Positions 1-12,133 of a DNA stretch of 49,784 nucleotides are shown here, piece after piece. The notes beneath the pieces were generated by a model, which did not search any database, had not been told where the DNA came from, and saw only the letters and a list, made by a program, of their open reading frames with translations. Numbering within the stretch: the first letter of the stretch is position 1; each line of letters starts with the position of its first letter. The DNA is from Hysterium pulicare CBS 123377 (Eukaryota; Ascomycota; Dothideomycetes; Hysteriales; Hysteriaceae), in contig AJFK01000259.1 in NCBI GenBank assembly GCA_000467715.1, positions 1-49,784 of the forward strand, in the 5' to 3' direction. Position numbers and translations under genes: made by a program.

Positions 1-121
1 CGGGGGTAATAGAAAGGCTTACCGCAAAAGTGTGGCTTCACAGAGTGTCGCATGCGATGCACGTGACAGCGTATCATCTCAACTTGACCGCGGCCAAAAT
101 GTTCACCCGTAGAAATCCTCG

Positions 122-1786
122 ATGCCATCCCCGCGCCTATCGCTCTTCAACGCACATACATCAAGACACATACGGTCGAATTTCCGGTACTCACATCTCA
201 ATGGCAGACCACGCATCCGACTATGCTCCAGCTGCGCTCCCCAAGCGTTCCACGCATCCGCGCCCAAAAACTCACCTGAGAAACTTTCGCCGAAAAGCCT
301 TAATACCCTGAGTCCGAGACCTGAAGAAATATCTACTCCCTCAAAAGATCACCGCACAATAGCCAATGCCTACGACCTCTTCATCACGCACCCATCCAGT
401 CCCGGATCCCCTCTTTTCCTCCCCAATGGCGCGGCTTTATTTCAGAAACTACAGGCATTCCTTCGAGCGCAATACCCTCAATTCGGCTTCGAAGAAGTCG
501 TAACCCCCACCATTTATAAAAAGTCATTATGGAAAGTCTCTGGGCATTGGGACAAGTATGCAGAGGACATGTTCTCGGTGCAAGGAAGAGGCGCGAGCGG
601 GGAAACAGAGGGTAAAGAAGCAGGACAAGACGAAGAGTTCGGATTGAAACCCATGAATTGCCCCGGACACTGTCTGCTCTTTTCAAGTAAAGTGCGCAGC
701 TATCGCGACCTCCCGATCCGCTACGCCGATTTCAGCGCTCTACATAGAAACGAGGTTTCTGGAGCCTTGAGCGGATTGACGAGGGTGCGGAGGTTCCATC
801 AAGATGACGCCCACATCTTCTGCCGCCCAAACCAAATCACTTCCGAAATAAAAAGCACTCTAGAATTCGTAGGCATGGTATATAAGACATTCGGTCTAGG
901 CCCCCACAAACTCGTCCTCTCAACGCGCCCCTCAAACTTCATCGGCCAAATCCAAGACTGGGACAAAGCCGAATCGCAACTCAAAGAAACCCTGCACCAG
1001 TCCGGCTTGGAATGGACCCTCAACGAAGGCGACGGCGCATTCTACGGTCCGAAAATCGACATCATACTGAAAGACAGCAACGGAAAGGACCACCAAACCG
1101 CCACCATCCAGCTCGATTTCCAGCTCCCGCAACGCTTCGAACTCCGCTACCAAGTCGCGCCCGACGAAGAAGCAGAAGCGACCCTCGCGCCCCCACCCCA
1201 AAGCAGCACTCCCGACCGGCAAGAAGCCCGCACTGGCTACGCCCGCCCCGTAATGATCCACCGCGCCATCTACGGCTCCCTGGAACGCTTCATGGCCCTC
1301 CTCCTCGAACACTACTCCACCAAACTCCCCTTCTGGCTTTCCCCCCGCCAAGCCATCATCCTCTCCATAAACGACACGCCTCGCCTCCTAGACTATACGC
1401 AGAAGCTCCAGCGAACCATCAGCGGTCAAAACCCCCCCTCCCTCACCTCCACAACGCCTGAACACGCAACACCCATCCCTCTAAACCGCTATTATTTTAA
1501 GGTAGACGCGGATACCCGCGCGGTTAGTATCGCGAAGAAAATCAGCGAGGCGAGGAGGTCGGGGTATACTTTTATTATCGTGGTGGGCGATAAGGAGAAT
1601 GAGATGGGGGAGTGTAGGTTACAGATTGCGCATTTGCCGGAAGCGGAGAGAGAGAGGGTTGGGGGGGTTTTGAAGAGCTTTTTGAAGGAGGGGGAGAAGG
1701 AGATGGTGGATTTGGGGAAGGGGGTTGGGGTTGAGGCGGAGGTTGTTAGGCGGTTTATGAGTACGTTGATGGATATGTATTTGTAA
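122..1786 (+). CDS. MST1: Mitochondrial threonyl-tRNA synthetase (MST1-type)
   Basis: Single-exon reading frame of 554 aa for a class II aminoacyl-tRNA synthetase charging mitochondrial tRNA-Thr. Seen: a basic, Ser-rich N-terminus of about 60 aa suited to mitochondrial import; MNCPGH at residues 178-183; motif 2 starting HRNE at 208 followed by RRFHQDDAHIFC; motif 3 starting at MIHRAIYGSLERF (378); a C-terminal anticodon-binding domain to about 550. The Cys of NCPGH and the His residues of DDAHIF and MIHRA correspond to the three zinc ligands known in ThrRS, which distinguishes it from ProRS or SerRS. The N-terminal TGS and editing domains of the cytosolic enzyme are absent, as in yeast Mst1. 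The ATG at 122 is the first in frame that gives a presequence. An overlapping ATG at 30 opens another, unsupported frame. Confidence 0.93.
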   Translation: MPSPRLSLFNAHTSRHIRSNFRYSHLNGRPRIRLCSSCAPQAFHASAPKNSPEKLSPKSLNTLSPRPEEISTPSKDHRTIANAYDLFITHPSSPGSPLFLPNGAALFQKLQAFLRAQYPQFGFEEVVTPTIYKKSLWKVSGHWDKYAEDMFSVQGRGASGETEGKEAGQDEEFGLKPMNCPGHCLLFSSKVRSYRDLPIRYADFSALHRNEVSGALSGLTRVRRFHQDDAHIFCRPNQITSEIKSTLEFVGMVYKTFGLGPHKLVLSTRPSNFIGQIQDWDKAESQLKETLHQSGLEWTLNEGDGAFYGPKIDIILKDSNGKDHQTATIQLDFQLPQRFELRYQVAPDEEAEATLAPPPQSSTPDRQEARTGYARPVMIHRAIYGSLERFMALLLEHYSTKLPFWLSPRQAIILSINDTPRLLDYTQKLQRTISGQNPPSLTSTTPEHATPIPLNRYYFKVDADTRAVSIAKKISEARRSGYTFIIVVGDKENEMGECRLQIAHLPEAERERVGGVLKSFLKEGEKEMVDLGKGVGVEAEVVRRFMSTLMDMYL

Positions 1787-2290
1787 GAGTAGCTTGGTGC
1801 GGTTTATGGGCAGCTTTACGGCCGGTCTGAAATGTGGATGGGGGGTTTGTATGAATATGGGTACTTTTTCTAGATTGTATAGAAGCGTTGACACATGCTT
1901 TGGCTTCTAAGTACCGGCTGCGTGATACACGGTTGAAGCCTTAAGGACACCTCACTTGGACTCTGTATAGACCTTAGAAGAGACCCAATTTTGGAGTCAT
2001 GTTTGAGAGGCATGTTTGTGGAATAGCTGTACTATTTTTTTCTGTAATTTTATGCTACACTCGAGCCCCAACTGTCAATAACAGCGAAACCCCAGCGTTT
2101 TCAGCTTGATATTAACCTTTTGAGTAGCCATCCATACGACATTGGTCGTTTCGTGTTCTCTTCGCCTCAGAATTCCCATGCATGTGTATGTCCCAAAATC
2201 CGAGATCCGCCCCACTACCACATTCTCGGATTTGGCAATGGACGGCAGGTGCAGTAGCAGTGCCCATATGAGTGTTGCCACTTGATAAAG
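1787..2290. other. Convergent intergenic region
   Basis: The 3' ends of the synthetase gene (+) and the zinc-knuckle gene (-) face each other across about 500 bp. It must hold both 3' UTRs and polyadenylation sites. I see no coding potential or structured element; the short frames on the minus strand do not resemble proteins. Confidence 0.6.
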
Positions 2291-3540
2291 TTACCAAGCA
2301 ACGTCGGCAACGGCACCGCCCCAAGGGTCATCGCCATTAGCCTCAGCACCCGTATTGGCGTCATCACCAGCAGCCCATTCGCCGGTCGCCGGAGTACCAC
2401 CATTCGGGGCACCGCCATTGTCCCAGCCGCCAACTGCCTCAGTTCCGCCGCCACCGTTCCACCCACCGACAGCTTGATTGCCGCCGCTATCGAAACCACC
2501 TCCGCCGTAGCTATCGCCTTCTTCCTTGGGAGGCTCAGGGCAACGCTTGGGACCGTGACCGACTGACGAGATGTTAACATGCCGATGGGGCAAAATCTCT
2601 TCATAATACACTTACATTGACCGCAGTTGCGGCATTTGTGCTTGCTCCAGTCTTTGGGCTCAGGACACTCCCTATCATACGTTAGCTAAGACTCCTGGCA
2701 ATGAGATATTGGGTTCGCCATACTTCGACATGTGACCCTCTTGCTCGCAATTGCGGCACCTAATCTTCTTTGGCTCGGGACAATCGACAGCCTTGTGTCC
2801 TGTAAACACTGTTAGAGACATGTCTGAGCCTGAAGGCCGTGCACCTTACCTTGCTCTCCACAGTTTCGGCAAGCGAACCCGCCGCCGCCTCCTCCACCAC
2901 CACGAGGTGGTTCTGGGCAGTCGCGCTTCATGTGGGCACCTCCGCAGTTATAGCAGCCTCCGCCACCTCCGCCACTAGGGGCCTGTGGGCAGTCACGTTT
3001 GATGTGGTCATTGCTACCACAAGTATAGCATCCGCCTCCACCGCCTCCACCACTAGGAGCCTGTGGGCAGTCGCGCTTGATATGATCAGTGCTGCCGCAA
3101 GTGAAGCAGCCATTGCCTCCACCACCAGAATTGCCTCCCTGGGGACAATCGCGTGCGAAATGGCCAGATTGACCGCAACGACGACAGCCATCATTTGAGG
3201 CGTAATTAGTATTGGTACTGTCATTGCCGAAGCCGTTCTGTGCGAAGCCATCTTGGGTTGTACCATCCTGCGCCCAGCCTTCATCGTTGTTGGTGCCGCC
3301 GACATTAGTGTCTTCGGCCCATCCGCCGTTCTGGGGAGTATTTTCGTTTCGGTTCTCGTTCTCAATGTTTTGTCGATGCTTCTTGGAGCGGGCATGAGCC
3401 GGCCAATCTACAGTCCTGATGCTACGATCGCAGACTTCACACTCGGTGAAGTTTGGTGCGACGGGACGGAGCTCGGCGTAGGGACGCGATGGAATGGGAT
3501 TCTGGATAACACCGGCGCGGCCTCCACCACCTCGAGGCAT
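2291..3540 (-). CDS. Zinc-knuckle (CCHC) protein with N-terminal U1-type C2H2 finger
   Basis: Four exons (3540-2850, 2799-2724, 2671-2616, 2562-2291; introns of 50-53 bp), 364 aa, probably a nucleic-acid-binding protein. Near residue 35 is a U1/JAZ-like finger, C-x2-C-x12-H-x5-H (starts CEVCDRS, ends KKH). An Asn-rich linker follows, then seven CCHC knuckles: CRRCGQSGHFARDC, CFTCGSTDHIKRDC, CYTCGSNDHIKRDC, CYNCGGAHMKRDC, CRNCGEQGHKAVDC, CRNCEQEGHMSKEC, CRNCGQFGHGPKRC. Gly-rich linkers separate them and the tail is Gly/Asn/Trp-rich. Knuckle 4 is one residue short between its second Cys and its His. Knuckles 5 to 7 are interrupted by introns and only appear after splicing. Relatives are the fungal Byr3/Gis2-like proteins, but the C2H2 finger makes this distinct from the Gis2 orthologue in this window. 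Partner RNAs are unknown. Confidence 0.88.
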
Positions 3541-3624
3541 GGTGAGCTAAGAGGTGAAGTATGAATCACGAAGAAATGAAGGTTGCGGGTGTTAAGTGAA
3601 CATGTGCTTTCGCGTCGATTGGAC

Positions 3625-3698
3625 CTAGGCAATGGGGTTAGTAAGTTGGCACGGGTTGTTTAGCAGGCTTGCTTGAGGCTCTCATGCCAGGAACTTAC
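3625..3698 (-). other. Probable 5' UTR intron of the zinc-knuckle gene
   Basis: On the minus strand a GTAAGT donor (first base 3698), a perfect TACTAAC branch point and a TAG acceptor (last base 3625) lie upstream of the start codon at 3540. This predicts a 74-bp leader intron. A second donor (GTAAGTG at 3825) suggests another leader intron further upstream. No transcript evidence is available. Confidence 0.55.
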
Positions 3699-5833
3699 CT
3701 GTACTTGTTGATGATGCTTGGGGTAGATGATCGGACGTGAGTGAGTTAAGCTGACAGCTAGGAATAACGTGAGCACTTGCGAGGAGCGAAGCCCAAGTAG
3801 CAGGACAGGATTCAACTGCACTTACCACTCGATATTGACAGTCGAATGGCCTCGCGCGGCACACTCAATGTCGAAGTAGATATGCTGTGGTAGTCAATGA
3901 GTGAGAGTGAGCGTGGTGTTGTGGTGGAGAAGTGAAGTTGAGGCGGGATGTTGATGTAGATGCGGATGCCAAGACACGCAGCTGCTGCGTTTGCAAGCGT
4001 TTGCAAACAGGTGATCCTGGGCGGAAAGCCTACGGCACGTGGTCAATGAGATGATCACCAGAAATGAGGGCAGGAAATTTGCGGGGCGTTAATGAGAGGC
4101 GTCGTGCAAACAACTGCATGTTGCCGCTTCATTGCAGGTTTATCACCTTCTGCCAGGGTAGCAGGCAATTCGAACACTGAGAACTCGGTTTTTCACCATA
4201 CCATCAAAGTAGGCATTTGACAAAAGAGATGGACATGACGACCCGATCAGTTCGAAAAAGGAGATATCAGACTGACATATCAGATTACTATAGAGGTACC
4301 CACGAGACTTTGTACACGAAATCTGTAATGATATAATGAACTTGCAACTTGATACTTGACCAACGCTTCCATGATTTTCCCAGCCTCTCGGTTAGGAATC
4401 TTCGACAAGATCGAAAAAGGGCCGTGAAAACATTGATTCTTTTATCTTACTCTTAGGTATCCTCAGCATGAGTCGCTTCAGAAAGTTTGGGTGACTTGTG
4501 CAAAAGGCAGCAAAGGGGAAATGAAATCCTGTCGCAATGCTCAACTCAGACTCTGGGAAGCTCCTTCAAAGCCGAAACGCATAATGCACCTACCGCAAAT
4601 ACCTAACATACAGCCCACCAAATTGAAGTACTTTTACAAAAATACTCCTATGTACACTAAGAACATCTTTAATGGCTGTACCTATTTGTCCGCGCCGTAA
4701 TTTTACTTCTGTCTCTAGTATGTTAAAAACCCCACTTCACAGCGTGCAGCTCGCGCAAAGGGGACGGGAATTCTTGCACTTCAAAGAGCTCCTGCGCATA
4801 CTCCAAGCACTTTCAACTCACGTTTCAATCATTTCGTAGCCTCATCTGTCAGATGAAATGGAATAAGCGTGCAGGACGGTGTCCGTGGACGGGTTTGGGG
4901 TATCCAGGTGACTCTCATCATCCGCAACAACAAATCGTGCAGGGCCGGGAAGGGAAAGAGGAGATTCTCAGCAATCACATAGTAAATTCCAATGGAAAGT
5001 AATGTTCCAGGTCACTATGGCGTCCTTCTAACGCGCAATATTCGACTGGAGCATTCGCGTCGGAGGGAAGGAACGAGGTAATGCAATTGGTTTCGCAGAC
5101 GATGGCTATTCAGATTACAGTAGATCGAATATATAAGTCAAAAAATCCATTCTCATTACAAAAGATGGGAATTGACGGATGTTGTGCGTTGATTTACGTT
5201 TCTTGACGAAAGATGAGGTTGGAATTGTGGAAGCTCGCGAGGGTTGCGGAACAATGCTTAGCGTGGATGGGAAGGCTCGACCAATTATACGTCACGATCG
5301 TGGTACTTCTTCCAGCAAAACTCTCAACTACCACAGTACGTGACTGGATGGGTACCTGTTCATAAGAGAGAAAAAGAAAGAAATGAAGGTCAGGACGTCT
5401 AAATAAAGCCCATTCCTTCGAATCTAAATTAGGTAGGGCCGATACCACTGAAGGCGTTTTGCCTATTTAGTAAGGTGGAGGGTTTGATAGCGGCTTGAGA
5501 CTTTATCACGTTAAAGACCTTCAAGTATCCAAGAATATTGAAGATCGTTTGTCTGTATTACATATTATGTATTGCGGGAAGTATATACTGATACTGTCAA
5601 TCTAGGTATGTGCAGCCAGGGGTATCTGAAGAAGAAAGACTACATGCGAAAAGAAAAAGGGAAAGAAGATAAGTACTTGAAATCATATCCGTAAAGTCAG
5701 TTCCAAAGTCCAACAAACTCCAATCCCCGAAGCATATTTTCCCCTGAAGCCCAGAAACTAAAATCGTACATCCAATCCCAATTTATGTACTACCATGAAA
5801 CATATTATACCTATTCACATCAATGTTACAACC
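3699..5833. other. Gene-poor intergenic region
   Basis: About 2.1 kb between the divergent leader of the zinc-knuckle gene and the 3' end of the arrestin gene. It must contain the promoter of the former and the 3' UTR of the latter. A short direct repeat (GCGTTTGCAA twice in tandem) lies near 3987-4008. The reading frames present are short and resemble nothing. No tRNA or other RNA gene recognised. Confidence 0.5.
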
Positions 5834-7483
5834 TCACCCCACTACAGCTCCAACCGTAGGCGCAAACATCGCATACTCAGGCGGCGCATCCCTCCCCACC
5901 TCAATACCTCTAATGAACTCCTGCCGCGGCGGCGCCACACTCCTCGGCGTCCACATATCCTCCAACTCCCCCATCGCCACATGCTCAATACTCCTCGCCC
6001 TCGCATTCTCCGTCCCAGACTCGCTGCCATCGGCGCAGATCTGGATGGGGACCTTGAGCGTGAGCGAAGGGTCGCTGACGCCCGGTGCGTGGACAGAGAG
6101 ATGTAGGTTCAGGGAGTAGATGCGGGAGATCAGGCAGGAGTGGAATGTGGGCACGAAGTTCTTGTTTGGAGGGAGAGCGATGGGGACGATGATTCTAGCT
6201 GTGTAGAAGATTTTGCCGTTGTAGTTCTTCGAGGGGCATGGGATACCTGTTATGTGCGTGTTGTCGGCGGAGCAGTCCGAGATACCGGAGTCTCGACGGT
6301 CGAGGGAGCCGCGAGAGGTGGATTGAGAGGTGTGCTTTTGCCATTGGGCGGAGGCGACGCAGAGGGAGGAGAGGCTGACGGTCTCGGCGTAGAGACCTTG
6401 TGTGAGATCGATGCCCATTGTTGCGCGTGTTGGGTAGTTTTGTCGTGGTGCGCTGGAGAAGAAAGTCCCGACCTTCAGTTTGGTGGCCAAAGAACCCAGT
6501 CGTGGAGGCTGACTTTTCTCATCGGCGGGGTCGAAGCGGAGGAGTACTTTGCCCATAGTCGTGATTGGGCAGTTCTTGCTGTCTGATCGTGCACCGGGGA
6601 TGCGCAGTGCCTTGGGCTGCGCAGTCTCCATGACAAGTGTGCCCAGTTTGCCCTTGAACATACCCTTCTTGATCGTCTTCTCCCGTCGCAACTTATACTC
6701 ATCATCTTTGGCAATAACACTGAGGGGAGGCTGTTCCTCGAATGCGGGCTTGACGCGCACTTTCCTCATCCGGTCCGCAAGCACCACTACCGAGCAGTCG
6801 GATTCACGAGTCTGCGTGACCCTGACCTTGATTCCGTATGTGATCTTAGCCATGTCAGGCGCAAAATCATCTAGCAATGCGCCTCCGTGACCTGCCAGTT
6901 CTGGGTCGCCCAAGCTCGGGGGAAGCTGCATGTGTAGCTGGCGGATGTGGTCTGAAACGGTTTTGTGGGTGCATGCTCTTGGGAGGAGATGATTCGGCAC
7001 TACAAAGGTGAAGGGAAATGTGTAGGTTTTGCCTGCGAGTGCGATTCGAGGCTGTGGCAGAGTGGATTCGTCGATAGGTTGAGTAAGCTTCAAGAATCGG
7101 TGCACCGCTTCTGTTCGGCCTGATATCGTTGGCGTCGAAGTCAATCTATCGACGTGGGTCTTCGCGATGCCTGAAACACAAAAATGTCAACTACATTGGC
7201 AGGGGTTACAATCGGAGTATCATAGAGACATACCAACAAAAGAGATTTCGATATCGTCAAATCTGGTGTCGCTGCCGGCCGTAATGGACACAGTTCCTTC
7301 TAACTTATCCATTGTGGAGTAGCTCGTGACATATCCGCCATGGGCTCCATGCGCGTTATTAAGTTGGATATCGACATTTGGCCTGCCCATTTGAGCCAGA
7401 TTCCTGACTTTATAGCCGATCTGGCTCCCAATGGACTGCATTGAGGTTGCGTGCAGAGAGGCAGTGTAAGAGGCGGCCATCAT
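5834..7483 (-). CDS. Alpha-arrestin (arrestin N-domain) protein with PPxY motif
   Basis: Two exons (7483-7234 and 7170-5834; 63-bp intron with GTATGT donor), 528 aa. The N-terminal half has the beta-sandwich pattern of the arrestin N domain: VDIQLNN near 38, a strand ending FDDIEISFVG, then YTFPFTFVVPNHLLPRACTHK with LPPSLGD after it. The second half carries the arrestin C-like domain with VPIALPPNKNFVPTFHSC and a short C-tail. The tail contains PPEY, a match to the PPxY motif by which fungal alpha-arrestins recruit the Nedd4/Rsp5 ubiquitin ligase to plasma-membrane transporters. Role as a ubiquitin-ligase adaptor is inferred from family and motif; the cargo cannot be told. First ATG of exon 1 (MMAASYTASL) chosen because the frame starts there. 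Confidence 0.85.
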
Positions 7484-9295
7484 GGCCAGAAGTTAAGTAG
7501 CAGAGAAGTACGGAAAACCAAGAGGCACAGGACAAAGGGAGGAGGCGTAGTCGCGGCTCAGAGATAAGAGATGTTTGAGCTGAATGCGGAGAAGCAAAGA
7601 CACTGGAAGGACTAGACGAGGTATAATGGGAAGCGTCTCAATCTGGTGTTTCTAGAAGATGAACAGTCCCAGGAAGGCTGAACAGGGCCCAGCTTATATG
7701 TGAGTTCAGACAACATGGCTTGAGACTATGGGCATGTGGTTTTCCGCGATGGACTTGAGTCATCCTTGTGCCACAGGACGCAGAATGCAGCCGGGAATGC
7801 TTGTGGACTCCGCGCTGGACGACACCCCTAGCGCGGGGAAGTGATGACAGGGCGCATGGGGCCGTGCCGTCGTGCTGCCAAAATCCCCAATCACACCCCA
7901 GGCCATGCCGAAAACAGCTCTACATCACAGGCCCAAGGGCGTGGAATTGCGAAATCCAGGCGAAGAACCAGCCCGGAAATCCCCATTAAAAATGCATATT
8001 GTCCAAGGGAGACAAAGCGCCATCGTCTCACATTATCCAGTTTATTCGCCATCCGTCGCTGCGTCTGGCGCTGGTTCATCTCAGCCGTGATCCCTAAAAG
8101 CAGGTTCAGCCCTACCATTGCTAATCGGCCACTTTTCCGACTGTGTACGTTAAGTGGAAGCGCAACTTACCTCAACAATCTGTACCAAGTGGACATCGGG
8201 CGGCAAAGCAATCTAAATCTCTGCTGTTTGAATTTTCACATACGACCTTGCTATGCCGTTAGATGTATAGTCTGCGAAGTTCTTGAAAACGTACCATGCT
8301 GGAGGTGAATCCATTCCGTTTGTGGCGTCAGGGGAAAATTCCTTCCCGTCATTGGATGACTCCGACGGAATGCTTCCATCGCGAATCATCATGCTTTAGC
8401 ATGGCACGCTTCAAATTCAAAGAAAAGTTCTGCTTAGAAATCTAAATTAGTAGCGTACATCGTTTCCATAAATGATGCATCTCAAACTAACATTAGAATC
8501 GCCTCGTATTGCGGCGTACTGCTCGTTTACCACGCATTTATCGCTACTTGAGCCAAGGCTATCATTCTCCACCAGGCGTTCGTGAAGGGCGTGAGAATTA
8601 TTCAGCGTGTGCTGATGTTATTTCCCGCTATATTTGCCAATCTTGACCAGTCACAGCACGTCAACGGCCCGATATCGCTTCGGAGTACGGTTTTCATTCC
8701 GAACAACATTACTCCGATGATAATGAGCGGACGCCTGTTTGCTGGGGAAAGGGCGCACCAACAACTTCGCTTGGACTGATCGCCGAATTTAGATGTATCC
8801 TAAAGGGCCGACAGTTTGGTCGATCCAAGATTTGGTCTGGGAAGTACCACGCTGAGAGTTTGCAGTATGAGGGTACGGTAGAACGAGCTTGGCATACATA
8901 TAACGTTTCCAAGGTTCTCTTCTTAAGATTTGGAAGGCAAATTCGTCACAAATAACTATTTTCCGCGGCATGTTGAATTGTTATTCCGTGAGCTCTCATT
9001 CGATGGTGTTTAACCATGGGTATCTTTGTCTATGTATTATTAAATGGACCGCCATATGTAGTAGTGATTACTATAGTCGTCCAATGAATGGTTACAATTA
9101 CTCCGCCGCATCACTCTATCCCTCGACAGCCAGCCACGAACTGTCGTTGTCGACTCCACTATGAGCGATAGTGCGCATTGACCTCTCGACAGAGATCGTT
9201 TAGCCTGCTCGACAAGCCTCGAAGTATCTCACATTCAATGAAGCTAAGTACAAGCGAAGCTTGGAGTTGCTGGTGCGTTGGATGGAATTAGTTCC
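7484..9295. other. Gene-poor intergenic region
   Basis: About 1.8 kb between the arrestin start and the 3' end of the DUF6536 gene. It holds the arrestin promoter. Short overlapping frames occur on both strands around 7770-8310 and 8580-9160. None has splice signals, composition or motifs that suggest a protein. No RNA gene or repeat recognised. Confidence 0.5.
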
Positions 9296-12133
9296 TCAAT
9301 CAGCAACATCCAGACCCTTCACTGTTCTCTTCCGTATTGACAGCTCTTCCTCAGAGAGCCGGTGCTGCAGACCACTCTCCGATGCCTTGCCCGCGTATAG
9401 CTCATTTGGCACAATCTTGCCAACGGCTTCGGCTGACAACCCAGCATGTCGGAATTGCTTGCCCATTCCCAGATCGCCCCATTGGATACCATACCTGTCG
9501 CAACCGTCAGCACAGAAATTGGGATATGGATTCAAGGATACATACCAAGGAAAGTCGTCTAAATCCGTCGTCGCCGAGCAACATACCCTGACGGACCCAA
9601 ACATCTGCGGGATGAAACCTTCGCGCTTGAACGTGTACGCCCACCAGCAAGTTCCGGTCATTACCAAGATCAAAAAAGTCGCGATCCAGAGTGGATATGC
9701 CGCATAAACAATCTGATTGTGTTAGTCCTTGCTGACACTTCGAAAGGACAGACAAAACTTACGCTATACCTCGAGTGCTCGACGGCCTTATTGCCCACTA
9801 TATAATCCGCATCTCTCCATACCGACTCCTGAGTCTGAAGTGCTTCTCCAAGCATCCAGTGCGTCAGAACACTGTAGAACATGATTGGGAAGAGCACATA
9901 TTTCGGAAGCTGTAAGAGGTAGTCTTGGCAAAATGATTTTCCCTTAACTAGAGTGCAGCGCAATCGATGTCGTCCCGTTTCGAGCATCCCCCAGTCGCGC
10001 TCCTGACAGATCAGCGAAACGTTATAAACCAGCATCAGGTAGAGCAATGAGTAAACGAATTGGGCTCCGTTGGAAATGCAGAAGGTGATAAATTCGCTGC
10101 TCAATCGATCGGCTGGCAGACTAGCAATGGGCAAGGATACGTTCATCCCTCCAAACCCGCCAGTTTCAGACTGGAATTGATCCGCGAACGAACGATTGCA
10201 CCATTTCTCGTCATTTTGGTATTCTTTACATTCCTGTTTGGACGCTACGTAGGAGCCTCCGGCCACAACGGCAACGAAGACGGAAACCATGAGCATGGCC
10301 ACGCTGCAGAACACCAAGATCAACCTAGATGGGTCAAACCCCGTGGCCTGGTAGACATTCTGCGGAGAACTTACATTTGAGTCAATGCGGTGTTACCCAA
10401 ATTCGAAATTAGTGATTTTTTGATTTTCGTAGCAATAGTAGGTTGCTGGTGCTCGGCTGCCTGCTTGTTGACAATATTGAATTTCTTGCAATTCTGGCAG
10501 TGCCCCATTTCATCTAGGAGAAGTCAGACAGATTGGAAACGCCGGAACTACGATGAACCGTTGTACTTACCACCAGTAGCAGAAGGCTCAGGGGACTTGC
10601 AGTGCTTGTGACAAGTATGTTCAGTATGTTTTCTGTAATTTTCGCTTGCGTTGATCATACACTCTCCGTGGATCTTGAGAGCGGCATTGGACGCAGAGGC
10701 AACAATGACATCCCCAAACGTCAAACACTGCCTCTTCACCTTCCCTCGAGCTAGGAGAGTGACAGTAACCATATAGATGGCTTTTACGACAAGACACCCA
10801 GCAAGAATAAAGGCAGCTTGCATCCTGACGTTGAGTCGACATTGAGCTGGCTTCATATCATGCAATGAGCAGAAAACATTATCGCCCATGTAGCAGCTTC
10901 CAATTTCGTAGGTGTAGTAGGAAGCATTAAATTCACCTTCGAGCTTAGCTAAGTCGTTGGTGTTGTTTCGATACTGTGTGCAGTTGTCCCCAGAGTACTG
11001 AATAAGCATCTGGGAGTACGAAACACCAAAATAGTCCATATTGGTGCCGTAGACGTCATCATCGTCCAGAGACATGGCGCTCAGGTGGGAAGAAAAATGC
11101 GCGATTCCGCTCCGAAAGGCGCTCCAGCACACGAAGGATGCGCTGGAAGATAGCTCAAGTTCTCCGCGGTCGAAATCCTGCATACGAATAGAGTCGTAAG
11201 TTGTTTGGTTGTATGCAATTGTCGCAGGCGGTTCCAGTACAAAGCTTGGTCCGATCATTGAGTTTGCAAGGAAATGGACAGGCTTGAGGGTTTACCATTA
11301 GTAAGGAGATGTGCAGAGAGAATGACATGGAAGACTTACTAATGAAGTAGATATGAGAAGTAGCCAGGAAAGCCAGGCTTTTACTTTGCCTTCCCTTTTA
11401 TGGTTAATGTTAAAAGGCGAGTTTGTGCCAACCCTCGAATCTCCAAACTTTTGAAGCATCCATTTCAAGTCGTTAATATTCAGTGATGTGACAATTTGTT
11501 GGTAGGTGTTCGACATGCCCAGGACCATGGTAGCAGCCACGTTGATAAGCAGGAGCAAAGCGGTATTGGTACGCGCAACCGCCTTACAGCTTTGGGGTTC
11601 ACCTCCCACCGAAGTTGACTGTTTGTTTGGTCGTTGAGAGAAGGCCTTTAGGTTCGTAATGATGACAACAATCATCGCGATAGCGAACAAGCTCGTCAAG
11701 AGCGCCATGCTTCGAAGGGAACGGTCCACCAATAACTGATCTTTCCATAGACCCTTTCCGATCCGAGCGTATTCCGTCTCATAGGCGTGATGTTCTCGGA
11801 TGGATTCCCTGACGGGTTTCCTCCGGATTTTGTGTAGTCCCAAGCCATGCTTGAGCTTTTCAATACTTCCCAGAGACGATGAGGATGCATAGGTGGAAAA
11901 GCTGTTTAGACTGGCGCGATCGCTACTTTTGCGTCGTGTTTCGTCAGAAGAATAGTAGGCTGGAGGAGACGGTGATGGCTGATTTGGTGAAATGGAAGCG
12001 GGATTGTACGCGGTTTCACTCCCACTAAATCGCTGGTTAGATAGAGAGCTTCGATAGCGTAGGAAGGTACTCACTCTGCTATATCTTGGGAATCTTGAAG
12101 AGCAACCCTGTCATAGCTATATTCTTGAGCCAT
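9296..12133 (-). CDS. DUF6536-family multi-pass membrane protein
   Basis: Seven exons (12133-12075, 12024-11340, 11282-10571, 10513-10375, 10324-9763, 9712-9546, 9494-9296; introns 50-57 bp), 840 aa. A cytosolic Ser/Pro-rich N-terminus of about 130 aa precedes a transmembrane segment (LTSLFAIAMIVVIITNL). Next is the block with NTALLLLINVAATMVLGMSN, QQIVTSLNINDLKWM and a second membrane segment ending SLPVHFLANS, the pattern of the fungal DUF6536 domain. A long Cys-containing loop, probably extracellular, with N-x-S/T sites follows, then about five more hydrophobic segments. The C-terminus keeps the family ending QWGDLGMGKQFRHAGLS. Exon 1 is only 59 bp (MAQEYSYDRVALQDSQ...) and was placed from a GTGAGT donor. 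Function of the family is not known. Nothing in the neighbourhood suggests one. Confidence 0.85.

Noticed and set aside
932-1351. Minus-strand frame of 139 codons
   Set aside because: Antisense shadow of the threonyl-tRNA synthetase catalytic domain.
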